A DNA stretch of 64,000 nucleotides from Hexactinellida sp. DTS-2022 (Eukaryota > Porifera > Hexactinellida). The notes below the pieces were generated by a model. It searched no databases. It had not been told where the DNA came from and worked only from the letters and a program-made list of their open reading frames with translations. The position numbers and the translations under genes were made by a program. This document shows positions 11,242 through 19,995 of this stretch, one piece after another; positions within the stretch are counted from its first letter, which is position 1, and every line of letters starts with the position of its first letter. Location of the stretch: positions 5,146,001-5,210,000 of the forward strand of contig JAPNXP010000014.1 in the NCBI GenBank assembly GCA_028753945.1, written 5' to 3'.

Positions 11242-11790
11242 ATTAATTGACGTCAATTTAGATCTACTAGAAAATTGGTTTCGAGACAAAAGGTTTCTAA
11301 TGCATTTTAGAGATTCTTGATAACTCAATTAATACTAATTAATAGGACATAGTTCATTAGTTATTGTATCTGTATAAGACTATGGTAGGGTAAACACGTA
11401 ATTTGAATTGAAGAGAATATTCATATTCTTTGTATGTAGATAGAAAAACTTTCGTATTGTCTACGAGGAGTTTTATCAAACTCTTTTAGTCGGCAAAATT
11501 AATTAATAAATTATGCAGCACTTCTAAAGCAACCATAAGTCATTTACATTAATAACTAATAGTAGAATAACTAAAAATTTATGGGTAAGATTTATTAAAT
11601 GAGTTCATTAATTTAACAGTTATTTTATTGTTATTCTAACTGTGCTGATTTTTGTTTTGTTATTGTTAACCTGACTCAAAAAAGACCGCTATCAAATCTA
11701 ATAAAAATATTGATTACCAAAATTTTATATAACGTTGGAGATTGAGCTCGAAATTTCAAGTTGTAGGATATTTATGAGTATTGATTACTA

Positions 11791-12098
11791 GTAAGGAATG
11801 TACTCTTGAGAACAAGTCATGAGCAATTAATTAGTATATACCGGTATACAAATTCGCTTCGAACGATTTCAAGCAATAAAGTGCCTAAATTTACCCTGTC
11901 TCGAAAATTGACATAATTAAAGAGCTCAATACTCCAACATTAAAATATAATTATTCTTACACTTACTTTACTTCGAAACAAGTTCGAGACAGTGGTAAAA
12001 GATGGCTTTATTGCTTGAGATTGTTTCATAGAATTTGTATACCGGTTTCCAAAAATAAATTGCTCATGAAATATTCTCGAAGAGTACATTCCTTCATA
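11791..12098. repeat. Large imperfect inverted repeat
   Basis: The left arm (about 11791-11905: aaggaatgtactctt, tcatgagcaatt, accggtatacaaattc, caagcaataaag, ctgtctcgaa) reappears in reverse complement in the right arm (about 11971-12098). Arms are ~115-125 nt with roughly 65-70% estimated identity and a spacer of ~65 nt. It could be an old foldback element; no transposase frame lies inside. Confidence 0.65.
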
Positions 12099-12124
12099 CA
12101 TATTGTCCCTTATCCTAAGACCGA

Positions 12125-12156
12125 TGAATTGAGGAAAAAAGATATTCCTCAATTCA
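12125..12156. repeat. Perfect 12-bp stem hairpin
   Basis: tgaattgaggaa and ttcctcaattca are perfect reverse complements separated by 8 nt. No T-run follows it and it is not obviously part of a gene. Confidence 0.5.
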
Positions 12157-12208
12157 TAAGTCCGGGTCATGTATGTGGGGCTACGTTCTAAGTATTACGT
12201 AGTAGACG

Positions 12209-12370
12209 CAGTGGCGGTCTCAGGGGGGCATCCGGGGCAAAAGCCCCGGGTAAAATATCTGCCCCGGGCTTCAGCCCAGGTGGTTGTAGTATAACGGTAC
12301 GGGGCATGCCCAAATTTATACCAAATCTCCTCCCCTGCCCCGGGCTGGCCAGATCCTGTGACCGCCCCTG
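12209..12370. mobile_element. hAT-type MITE with 8-bp target duplication
   Basis: Ends CAGTGGCGGTCTCAGGGG and CCTGTGACCGCCCCTG are inverted repeats. The flanks are agtagacg on the left and aatagacg on the right, 7 of 8 identical, the duplication size expected for hAT elements. The GC-rich interior (gccccgggtaaaat, tgccccgggct) contrasts with the AT-rich surroundings. It has no coding capacity. Confidence 0.75.
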
Positions 12371-12602
12371 AATAGACGGGTCATGTCAAGTTTTACAGAA
12401 TCTGTAATTGGAAAAATACATTATTTTAGAATATTTGGCATATTAGAAAAAATCAAAAATGACATTGTGATGTTTTCCAAAACGCTTAAATTTTCAGACA
12501 TTCGTAATCGTAACTCAAAATGGCAATCTTCAAGTCAAATACTTGATGATGAATTGTCTATAATGATGGCCAAAGTTATATCTTATAACAGCCAAGTTCC
12601 CT

Positions 12603-12681
12603 GAACCTGTTCAGACTAGAAATCTTTTGGATGCCAACGGAATTATTGTGGCATCCATAAGTTTCTAATCCGGACAGGTTC
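12603..12681. repeat. 79-nt imperfect hairpin
   Basis: gaacctgttcagactagaaa...ttggatgcca pairs with tggcatccat...tttctaatccggacaggttc. About 34 paired positions with few mismatches enclose a loop of ~9 nt. Size and shape resemble a precursor microRNA, but a tiny foldback element is equally possible. Confidence 0.5.
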
Positions 12682-12908
12682 ATTTATTATGAGTGATTAT
12701 CGGTATGATATCCGTTAATCACGAAATATCCTAATTTACATGGGATACATGGAAATTTTTGACAGGTTATGCTAGTTTTAAAAGTATTATCTGAACTTTG
12801 GTCTGTTTTATATAGATTAGTGCCAAATTAGTATACCTTTTGTAAACCCATAAAAGCTCTAACTGTCACTCATGTTAGTTTAGAGTTAGCTTGGTCAACT
12901 CATTTGTT

Positions 12909-14285
12909 ATGTTCGAGTATAATTCGATTGGTGAAAACGCATTCGAGAGTAGTAAACCTAAACGTATCCGTACATTTCCAACTGAAAACACAGATTATTT
13001 GCCATCTCTTACCTTCAACTCGATTATTTCAATTGATGTCGAGAAAATTTTCCTGCAAAATACCATTGTAGAGCCACACAATACACAATCTGTTTCATGT
13101 GAGGAAGCAGACCAGGTTTCAAAGAGAAATCCTCTCCTGGAGCTTCCAACTTTACCTTCAAAAAATTTGGATTCCAAAGATGGAGAAGTGAATACTTGTG
13201 GGCGGTTAGGGGGTAATACTGCAGTTGGGCTACGAGAAAAACAGTTGAATGTAAATGGCATTGGCAGACAATCGAATAATTCAAATATTTTGAAGGAAAA
13301 CAAGGGTGAGACACAAATTACAACTCAATCAAATGGTAAAGTAATAGAACGAGCGACTGTGAAAAGATCGCATTCATTATCAGGTAAGTTTGGTAATGCA
13401 TCCCCAAAAGATTTGACTATTAGCCTAAATCCTGTAAAAATCTCGAATGAGAAATGTTTGAATTTCAGATACACGATGGAGAAAAGTAAAATAATACGAA
13501 AACCGGATGAGAAAGAGGGTCCTGCTCATAATCTAATGCAGAGTCATAATACATCCGAAATAGACCTCATCTGGAAAGGTTTTCCAACTGATGTATATGT
13601 TCCCAAAAAGTTACAAGAGGTTGCTTCGTACAAATCAAAAATAGATCCGGATATTGGGGTTAAAAAAAATACGCTAAATGGTTGGTCCTGGCATGGTGAC
13701 CCTATTCAAACAAGACCGTACAAATATAATTCCATCAAGCGCACGCGCTATTATTATATTGGAATAAAACGAAAAAATTCTGTAATTTATGTCCGCGACA
13801 TTGTGCTTATTCGGCCGCCACGTGATGGTATCGAGAGGCCATATGTAGCTAAAATAGCGAGCTTGTGGGTTGATAGTGAGAAAGAGAAAAAAGGTATCCA
13901 AATGAAGGGTGAAGATTCAATGATGATGACCGTGTACTGGTACTACAGACCGGAAAACGTTGAGTCACTAACAACAACTGGTGTCAGTGGTGTGCCCTCT
14001 AATATGGAGGTATTTGTGTCACTGCACTATGATGATAACAGTGTAGCTTGTATTATTGACCGTGCGTTTGTACTGACTTACCACAGTTTTTGCAGGTTTT
14101 GTGCTTTGAAACGGTTCTTTCTTGAAGTTTCTGAATCATACCAAAGTTTTACACCACGTCGAGTAGTACCAGCTCTCTCTACTAAAGACAGTACTTTTCC
14201 ACCTGACGATACTGATCTTTCCTTGGTGTTTTATTGTAAATCTGGATACAATTTCAATACTGGGAAAATAAGTGCTTCTCACTAA
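12909..14285 (+). CDS. BAHD1: BAHD1-like BAH-domain chromatin protein
   Basis: BAHD1 builds repressive heterochromatin in vertebrates and its BAH domain reads H3K27me3. This intronless gene encodes 458 residues from the ATG at 12909 (MFEYNSIGENAF); six upstream in-frame codons lack an ATG. The N-terminal ~240 residues are low-complexity, Ser/Asn/Lys-rich. The C-terminal half matches the BAHD1 signature in order: HGDPIQ, VIYVRDIVLI, ERPYVAKIASLW, VYWYYRPENVE, EVFVSLHYDDNSVACI, VLTYHSFCRFCA, and a final DDTDLSLVFYCKSGY. The last block distinguishes BAHD1/winged-eye from other BAH proteins. It is much shorter than human BAHD1 (~780 residues), mostly in the disordered part. Nuclear location is inferred. 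Confidence 0.88.
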   Translation: MFEYNSIGENAFESSKPKRIRTFPTENTDYLPSLTFNSIISIDVEKIFLQNTIVEPHNTQSVSCEEADQVSKRNPLLELPTLPSKNLDSKDGEVNTCGRLGGNTAVGLREKQLNVNGIGRQSNNSNILKENKGETQITTQSNGKVIERATVKRSHSLSGKFGNASPKDLTISLNPVKISNEKCLNFRYTMEKSKIIRKPDEKEGPAHNLMQSHNTSEIDLIWKGFPTDVYVPKKLQEVASYKSKIDPDIGVKKNTLNGWSWHGDPIQTRPYKYNSIKRTRYYYIGIKRKNSVIYVRDIVLIRPPRDGIERPYVAKIASLWVDSEKEKKGIQMKGEDSMMMTVYWYYRPENVESLTTTGVSGVPSNMEVFVSLHYDDNSVACIIDRAFVLTYHSFCRFCALKRFFLEVSESYQSFTPRRVVPALSTKDSTFPPDDTDLSLVFYCKSGYNFNTGKISASH

Positions 14286-14781
14286 AGCTATGTTCTGCAT
14301 CTATGTCACTCACTAAGTCCTTAGCGAAATTGTTCAAAGAGACAAACATGTTTGGTTATCAATCAACATGTCATTATCTTATAAATAATTACCCCTTTTA
14401 TATTTGTGTGATTATTTATAGTTATTGGATATTGGAAGGGATTAAGAAATAAAGATCTCACTCCCCCTTAGGGGAGTATTAGCAATGTATATAAATCTGC
14501 TCGAATAGAGGGCACATTGTCTATAATATGACACTTTGGACTAACTAGATTTATCAAAATATTGAGAGATCTGTCATGTCACGAACTAAACTGGCACCCC
14601 CTTGGAGTAAATTGTCCCCATTGTGAATGGATAAATTCATTCGAAGCAAAGTGGTATAAAGCTCCAGGCGTTTTCAATGTGTCTCGTATGGTGGAAAATA
14701 AAACTGGGGCTTTTTAGGTATGTTGTATCATATGGTGTCGGGGAAAAGGTGTCATTTAAGTGTCGCTAATGTATATTCACC

Positions 14782-14878
14782 TAGTCTATAAAAATAAAAT
14801 ATATGCAAGTGAATCCGGTTAATTCGAACAGTTTTGACAGTTCCTTGGTGTATATATTTTAACTAAAGTTTACTATAT
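14782..14878. mobile_element. Degraded fragment of the CAGTAGA-end MITE family
   Basis: Contains atatgcaagtgaatccggtt and ttgacagttccttggtgta, phrases of the copies at 5.1 kb and 38.6 kb, and a decayed right end (ttaactaaagtttacta). The left terminus is not clear. Confidence 0.45.
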
Positions 14879-15035
14879 ATAATAAGGAATTTCTAGAATC
14901 TACAGTTGTATACTATAAGAGGGACAAATTATTTCAACTAGTACAAGTTGCTTTTAGTAGTTGCCCCCCTGGCGGACAATTTACTTCGGTGAACAGGTTA
15001 CTTCGTGACAAGATGTAAATTCAGGTTATTTTCAG

Positions 15036-15445
15036 TAGGGCTGAAACGAATATTCGAAATGTAACGAACGAACCTTTTTCTAAACGAACGAATATTCGAA
15101 TATTCGTTCGTTTGGATGACTAAGCATTAAATCAATTTCTAGAGACAAAATACATTGGAAAATAGGTTTTTGATCATGTTAGAATGGTATAATAATAGTT
15201 ACAAAGTGTATTATACACAAGTTAACTAATAATCAAGTTTAAGTGGGAATTTATATTTACGATATCTCTAAGCTATACAAAAGTCTTGTTGTTGTCCAAA
15301 ATTAGTTAACGAATATCCGTTTCAACCTAATATTCGTCTAAACGAATATTCGTTTCGTAACGAATATTCGTTTGCAAACGAACGAATATTCGTTCAATCA
15401 TTTCGAACGAATATTCGAATATTCGGTATATTCGTTTCAGCCCTA
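15036..15445. mobile_element. hAT-type MITE with perfect 8-bp target duplication
   Basis: Ends TAGGGCTGAAACGAATATTCG and its reverse complement at the right. It is flanked by identical ATTTTCAG on both sides (15028-15035 and 15446-15453). Subterminal regions are crowded with short cgaatattcg palindromes, the usual transposase-binding pattern. 410 bp, no coding frame. The perfect duplication suggests a relatively recent insertion. Confidence 0.85.
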
Positions 15446-16650
15446 ATTTTCAGTCATGTACCTTATTTATAAATCCGTTTCTCCTAAGTCCTAACCACTG
15501 CAATGTTTCATGTTTCTAATAACAAAAGCCATTTATGGTCTCATTGAAGTGCCGCGCCTATGACTGCCTATGACTCGATTTAACAGTAGGCTACTCAGAC
15601 ATAATGATTTTATGAAATAATATAGGAGGTGGTTTGATATAAAATTCTACACCATTACTAGTTGTTATAATTGAAAGGTGAAACTTCAAGTTGGGTAGCA
15701 GATATATTTAAGCAATTTCTAAGTATATTACACACGTCAAAGATAAATAGTGCCAGCATGATTACCCTTTCTAATATATGGTACACTTTCTAATTAGTTT
15801 ATTGCTAATGTAGGTTCTTGTATATAGCTTTGGCGAGCCCCATTTTGTAATAGTTCACCTTTAGGAGCGAGGTGGGATAATTTCTTAGACGTACTTTCAT
15901 AAACGAGTTGATTGGGAGTGCTGAGGCAGTCAAAACTGCGTACCCTTGGATTGAACTTATTGGATTCCTGCCTCAATTGAGTATAGTTGTCCCTCTAGCC
16001 CGAATGCAACTGACTCGTGATTGCTATTGCAACCTTTCTAGAGAGTTACTATCATCTAGTGGCCATATTTCTGGAAATTATAATATAAATAAATTCCAGC
16101 ATATTTAGCAATTCATCACTACCCCAAAGTCTTATATAAGTGCTGTTTATCTTTGTATGAACTGAAACTGTAAAAGATTATATTGTACCATGTTTTCGTG
16201 GGAAAATTAGAGATGTTTGCTCTTAATTAATTTTAATTTAACCGTGGTAATAATGTATCCTCTGATATTATTCATAAATCCGTTATCAATTGTACAGTAT
16301 AATGATTAATTATAATAATATTATGTAATTAGATAAATTGTTTACCTAATAAACTACAACTCTGACCTAAAACAATAGTAACTTCTTGTTCTTGCATAAG
16401 GACATAATTATGTTCTGCTGGTGCCTTAGAAACTTGTGAGTTATCTATAGGCTTTGTACAACGTCGCCAAAATACACTAACCATTACTGATACATGGTTA
16501 TATCAAAACCTGTTATACTCTACATGTCGAATAGCTGTTTTCATAGTTTCAGATAATTAGCCTTATTCTCATCAATCATTGAAATAAGTTAGAGAATCTT
16601 CTATTCTACTTTAGTCTTCAACGTAAAATATTTATTTATTTTATAAAAGA

Positions 16651-18651
16651 ATGCCAATCAAAGTGAAGACTAAGAATTCTCAGAAATCTAAAGCTGAGAA
16701 AGAGAAAGAGAAGAAGGAAGAGAAGGAACGGGAGAAAGAGCGAGAGCGAGAAAAAGAGCGAGAAAAGGAACGAGAAAAGGAACGGGAAAAGGAGCGAGAA
16801 AAGGAAAGGGTGAAAGAAAAAGAAAAGGAGAAGGAGAGACAATCTGCTGGGGCAGAAGCAAAGCTCATTGCCAACACTTCTGTGAACAGCGATCTTGCAA
16901 TCGCCATATCGGCCCCTGCTCCTGATATCAACACTGCCCACGCTCCGAGCGACCAGTCCCCTCTGGAGCCGCCGCCCACCCAGCTACACAGTCTCACCTC
17001 GCCCACTGATCCGGGCTCAAAGCGGGTACAGCGTGACAACATCCCTACCACCCCGCCAAATGCTATTTCTCACATCCGGGAGAAGCTGCTCGCTCCCGGA
17101 ATGATGAAGAAGAACAAAGCGACCAGTTCCTCTCGCTACAACATTTCGCACAACAGAGAACTGAAGAAACTGCCCCCACTCAAGGACGCGAGTCTGGATG
17201 AACGAGAAAGCATTTTCATTCAGAAACTCATCCAGTGTTCCGTCATTTTTGACTTCGCAGATCCATTGAGTGACATCCGTTATAAAGAAATAAAGCGTGG
17301 TGCTCTGAATGAATGCGCTGACTTCGTAATGTCTAACAAGGGCGTTATCACAGACCCCATCTACCCCGAGGCTTGCAAGATGTTCTCAGTGAACACATTC
17401 CGAAGTCTCCCCCCCGCAACCAACCCCCAGGGTGCGGAGTTCGACCCAGAAGAGGACGAACCAACTCTGGAATCCTCATGGCCGCATCTCCAAGTCGTAT
17501 ACGAGTTCTTCCTACGTTTCCTCGAGTCAGCTGACTTCTCACCTCAAATCGGCAAAAAGTTCATCGACCAGAAATTTGTTATTCAACTTCTAAATCTGTT
17601 CGATAGCGAAGACCCGCGCGAACGCGATTATCTGAAAACTATCCTACACCGAATATACGGGAAGTTCTTAGGACTACGGGCGTACATCCGTAAACAGATA
17701 AACAACATATTCTACCATTACATTTACGAGAGCGAGAAACATAACGGGATCGCGGAACTTCTCGAGATACTAGGCTCAATCATAAATGGGTTTGCGCTTC
17801 CATTGAAAGAGGAGCACAAGACATTCCTATTGCACGTTCTCATCCCCCTGCACAAGGGCCGCTCCCTCAGCATATACCACCCCCAGCTAGCGTACTGTAT
17901 TGTGCAGTTCCTAGAGAAGGACCCCACCCTGACCGAGCCTGTTATGAAGGGTCTGCTGAAGTTTTGGCCAAAAACAGATTCTCCCAAGGAGGTAATGTTC
18001 CTGAACGAAATGGAGGAGATTCTTGACGTCATCGAGCCGATAGAATTCGGTAAGATCCAGAGAGACCTGTTTAAGCACATGGCACGTTGTGTGATGAGTC
18101 CGCATTTCCAGGTGTGTGAGCGTGCGCTCTACTACTGGAACAACGAATACATTATGAGTCTCATCAACGAGAATGTTGACGTCATTCTTCCCATCATGTT
18201 TGAGTCTCTACAGGTCAGCGCCACTACTCACTGGAACAAAACCATTTCGGGTTTGGTGTACAATGCTATGAAGCTGTTCATGGACATGAACCAGACTTTG
18301 TTCGACGAGTGCAACACAGTGTACAAACAGAATAAAGAGAACGAGAAGATGGAGTTAATACGCAGACAAAAGTGTTGGGAACAAATGATAGAAGCGGCGA
18401 GAAAACACCCAAATGCGGGAGAGTTCGATATCACCCTTACAACCCTGTCCACGAAACTCCAACAGGAACACGATATCTCGATCCTAACAGTAGACTTCAA
18501 GGATATCGAGCGTGGGAAGAAGCAAATGCGCGGTGATAAGAAAATGATGGCTGATTTAACACGAAGGAAAAGTGTTCTCCCAGGTGACCCTACTATTAAC
18601 GATGCTATCTCACACCATGTTGAGAAATCAGGCATGAACCTACCCAAGTAA
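16651..18651 (+). CDS. PPP2R5: PP2A regulatory subunit B56 (PPP2R5) with charged repeat N-terminus
   Basis: B56 subunits direct protein phosphatase 2A to LxxIxE-containing partners at kinetochores and in signalling. Intronless, 666 residues. Residues ~14-65 are an almost pure Lys/Glu/Arg array (EKEREKE repeats), followed by a Pro/Ser/Ala-rich linker to ~160. The HEAT-like B56 core runs from about residue 170 ([16 protein letters not shown]) to 560, with [68 protein letters not shown] and [12 protein letters not shown]. The conserved core is very close to the delta/gamma class. Codon use in the core is GC-rich compared with the flanks. The C-terminal tail is basic, as in B56 delta. Total length exceeds the usual 480-600 because of the N-terminus. 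Confidence 0.95.
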   Translation: MPIKVKTKNSQKSKAEKEKEKKEEKEREKEREREKEREKEREKEREKEREKERVKEKEKEKERQSAGAEAKLIANTSVNSDLAIAISAPAPDINTAHAPSDQSPLEPPPTQLHSLTSPTDPGSKRVQRDNIPTTPPNAISHIREKLLAPGMMKKNKATSSSRYNISHNRELKKLPPLKDASLDERESIFIQKLIQCSVIFDFADPLSDIRYKEIKRGALNECADFVMSNKGVITDPIYPEACKMFSVNTFRSLPPATNPQGAEFDPEEDEPTLESSWPHLQVVYEFFLRFLESADFSPQIGKKFIDQKFVIQLLNLFDSEDPRERDYLKTILHRIYGKFLGLRAYIRKQINNIFYHYIYESEKHNGIAELLEILGSIINGFALPLKEEHKTFLLHVLIPLHKGRSLSIYHPQLAYCIVQFLEKDPTLTEPVMKGLLKFWPKTDSPKEVMFLNEMEEILDVIEPIEFGKIQRDLFKHMARCVMSPHFQVCERALYYWNNEYIMSLINENVDVILPIMFESLQVSATTHWNKTISGLVYNAMKLFMDMNQTLFDECNTVYKQNKENEKMELIRRQKCWEQMIEAARKHPNAGEFDITLTTLSTKLQQEHDISILTVDFKDIERGKKQMRGDKKMMADLTRRKSVLPGDPTINDAISHHVEKSGMNLPK

Positions 18652-19175
18652 AGCTGTGTTCATGCGCTAATTGTGTAAAGATTATGTCCATACTACTGTC
18701 TCTATCAAAATCTTATTTATCCTGGCTACTCAAGAGACCATGTATTGTAAATGCATTTTTTACAGTTAGAAGTAAGCTTTTTAGGTAATACCGTAATTCT
18801 ATTCATATTGATACCTACTACATTACTGATTAGTAATAAACACATTAAGTTAACAATGTAAAATGTTATTAAGAGTATTATTATAATTATCAGTGTGTTG
18901 TGGATATGTATTTTCATTCCCTTTCTATTCTCATTTGTCTGGGTTGTTTCTTGTAGATATCAGGCCTTGAAATTGTCATTACAGAGTTGAATAGTTGGAA
19001 ACTTTTAGCCATTAATTTCAGTTCAGATTGTATTTTCTAGAGGTTACTGTTTATTAGTTGAAATCATAAAAATAATGTTTAAGAATCCTTTTGAAAATGT
19101 ATACAAAAGTTGTTTGAAATTATTTTTCTAGAAATATTTTTCTTTGAATTCATAATTATATAAGGTAGCATAGAA
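18652..19175. other. Intergenic spacer B56 to calponin
   Basis: 524 bp, AT-rich, between two plus-strand genes. An AATAAA lies near 18834 and may end the B56 transcript. A TATATAAG string at about 19158 is too near the calponin ATG (19176) to serve as an ordinary TATA box. Nothing else was seen. Confidence 0.4.
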
Positions 19176-19736
19176 ATGGCCTCTCGACCAGGTGGTTACG
19201 GATACACAGCCGAGTTAGAAAAGAAGAAAGCTGGTAAATATAACGAAGGCCTTGAGAAGGAAGAACGCAAATGGCTAACAGCTATTCTGAAGAAACCTTT
19301 TCCAGCTGGAAATTTTGGAGAAACTTTGAAAAGTGGTGTAATTCTCTGCCAAATGATGAATGTGCTTAAACCTGGTTCGATAAAGAAGATCAGTGACAGC
19401 TCAATGCCTTTCCCACAAATGGAGAACATTTCTAAGTTCCTTGCTGCAGCTAAGGCTTACGGCGTGACTGACACTAATCTCTTCCAAACAGCTGATTTAT
19501 TCGATGGCACGAATGTAGGACAAGTTGTTGTGTGTATTGACGCGATTGGACGCGCAGCCCAGAAGCATGGGTTCAAGGGTCCGGAATTAGGCGTGAAAGA
19601 GGCAGAGGGGGAAGCTCGCCAGTTCTCAGAGAAACAGCTGAAGAGCGGAGACACTATTATAGGCCTGCAAATGGGGACAAGCTCAGGAGCTAATCAATCA
19701 GGCATGAGCTTTGGGAAGTTACGTGGTGTTAACTGA
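19176..19736 (+). CDS. TAGLN: Calponin/transgelin family actin-binding protein
   Basis: 186 residues, intronless. A single type-3 calponin homology domain covers ~25-135 (EERKWLTAILKKPFPAGNF, FGETLKSGVILCQMMNVLKPGSIKKI, MENISKFLAAAKAYGV, LFQTADLFDGTNVGQVV). It is followed by one calponin-like (CLIK) repeat near residue 162 (IGLQMGTSSGANQSGM). This matches transgelin, muscle protein 20 and invertebrate calponins, which bundle or stabilise actin filaments in the cytoskeleton. One CH and one CLIK repeat argue for the transgelin branch rather than three-repeat calponin. Confidence 0.92.
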   Translation: MASRPGGYGYTAELEKKKAGKYNEGLEKEERKWLTAILKKPFPAGNFGETLKSGVILCQMMNVLKPGSIKKISDSSMPFPQMENISKFLAAAKAYGVTDTNLFQTADLFDGTNVGQVVVCIDAIGRAAQKHGFKGPELGVKEAEGEARQFSEKQLKSGDTIIGLQMGTSSGANQSGMSFGKLRGVN

Positions 19737-19995
19737 TTACGTCACCACACATAGCTCGACACTAGATATTAGTCACTTATTTATATTTATACGCTATTCC
19801 TTCCTACCCTTTATTTATCTAATATTTATACTTTATGATATCACTTATTAGGTTGATACAACTTATTCGTCTTCTAATTTCCGAAGGGTTATTACTATGA
19901 TACTTTTATTCCTCTAATTTCCTTGTAAATTAATTAGTTTGGGGTTGCATTTTTAGCACTTATTACTAAATCCATTATCCACTCGTAGCGTTATT

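Larger units (their letters stand above)
11242..12908. other. 1.7-kb intergenic region between divergent FGGY and BAHD1-like genes
   Basis: No credible coding frame. It holds a ~120-bp-arm inverted repeat (11791-12098), a small perfect hairpin (12125-12156), a hAT-like element with target duplication (12209-12370) and a second hairpin (12603-12681). The rest is AT-rich and should include both promoters. Confidence 0.6.
14286..16650. other. 2.4-kb intergenic region with transposon remnants
   Basis: Between two plus-strand genes. It carries a degraded CAGTAGA-family MITE fragment (about 14782-14878), a well-preserved 410-bp hAT-type element (15036-15445), and otherwise AT-rich sequence. Short frames near 15.8-16.1 kb show no family resemblance and lack splice context. 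The B56 promoter should be in the last few hundred bases. Confidence 0.55.

Noticed and set aside
15794-16108. Short frames in the spacer before B56
   Set aside because: No start context, no domain, and no neighbouring exon; probably chance.
16690-16845. Purine-rich GAGAAAG repeat as a stand-alone microsatellite
   Set aside because: It lies in frame inside the B56 coding region and encodes the charged array, so it was treated as coding.
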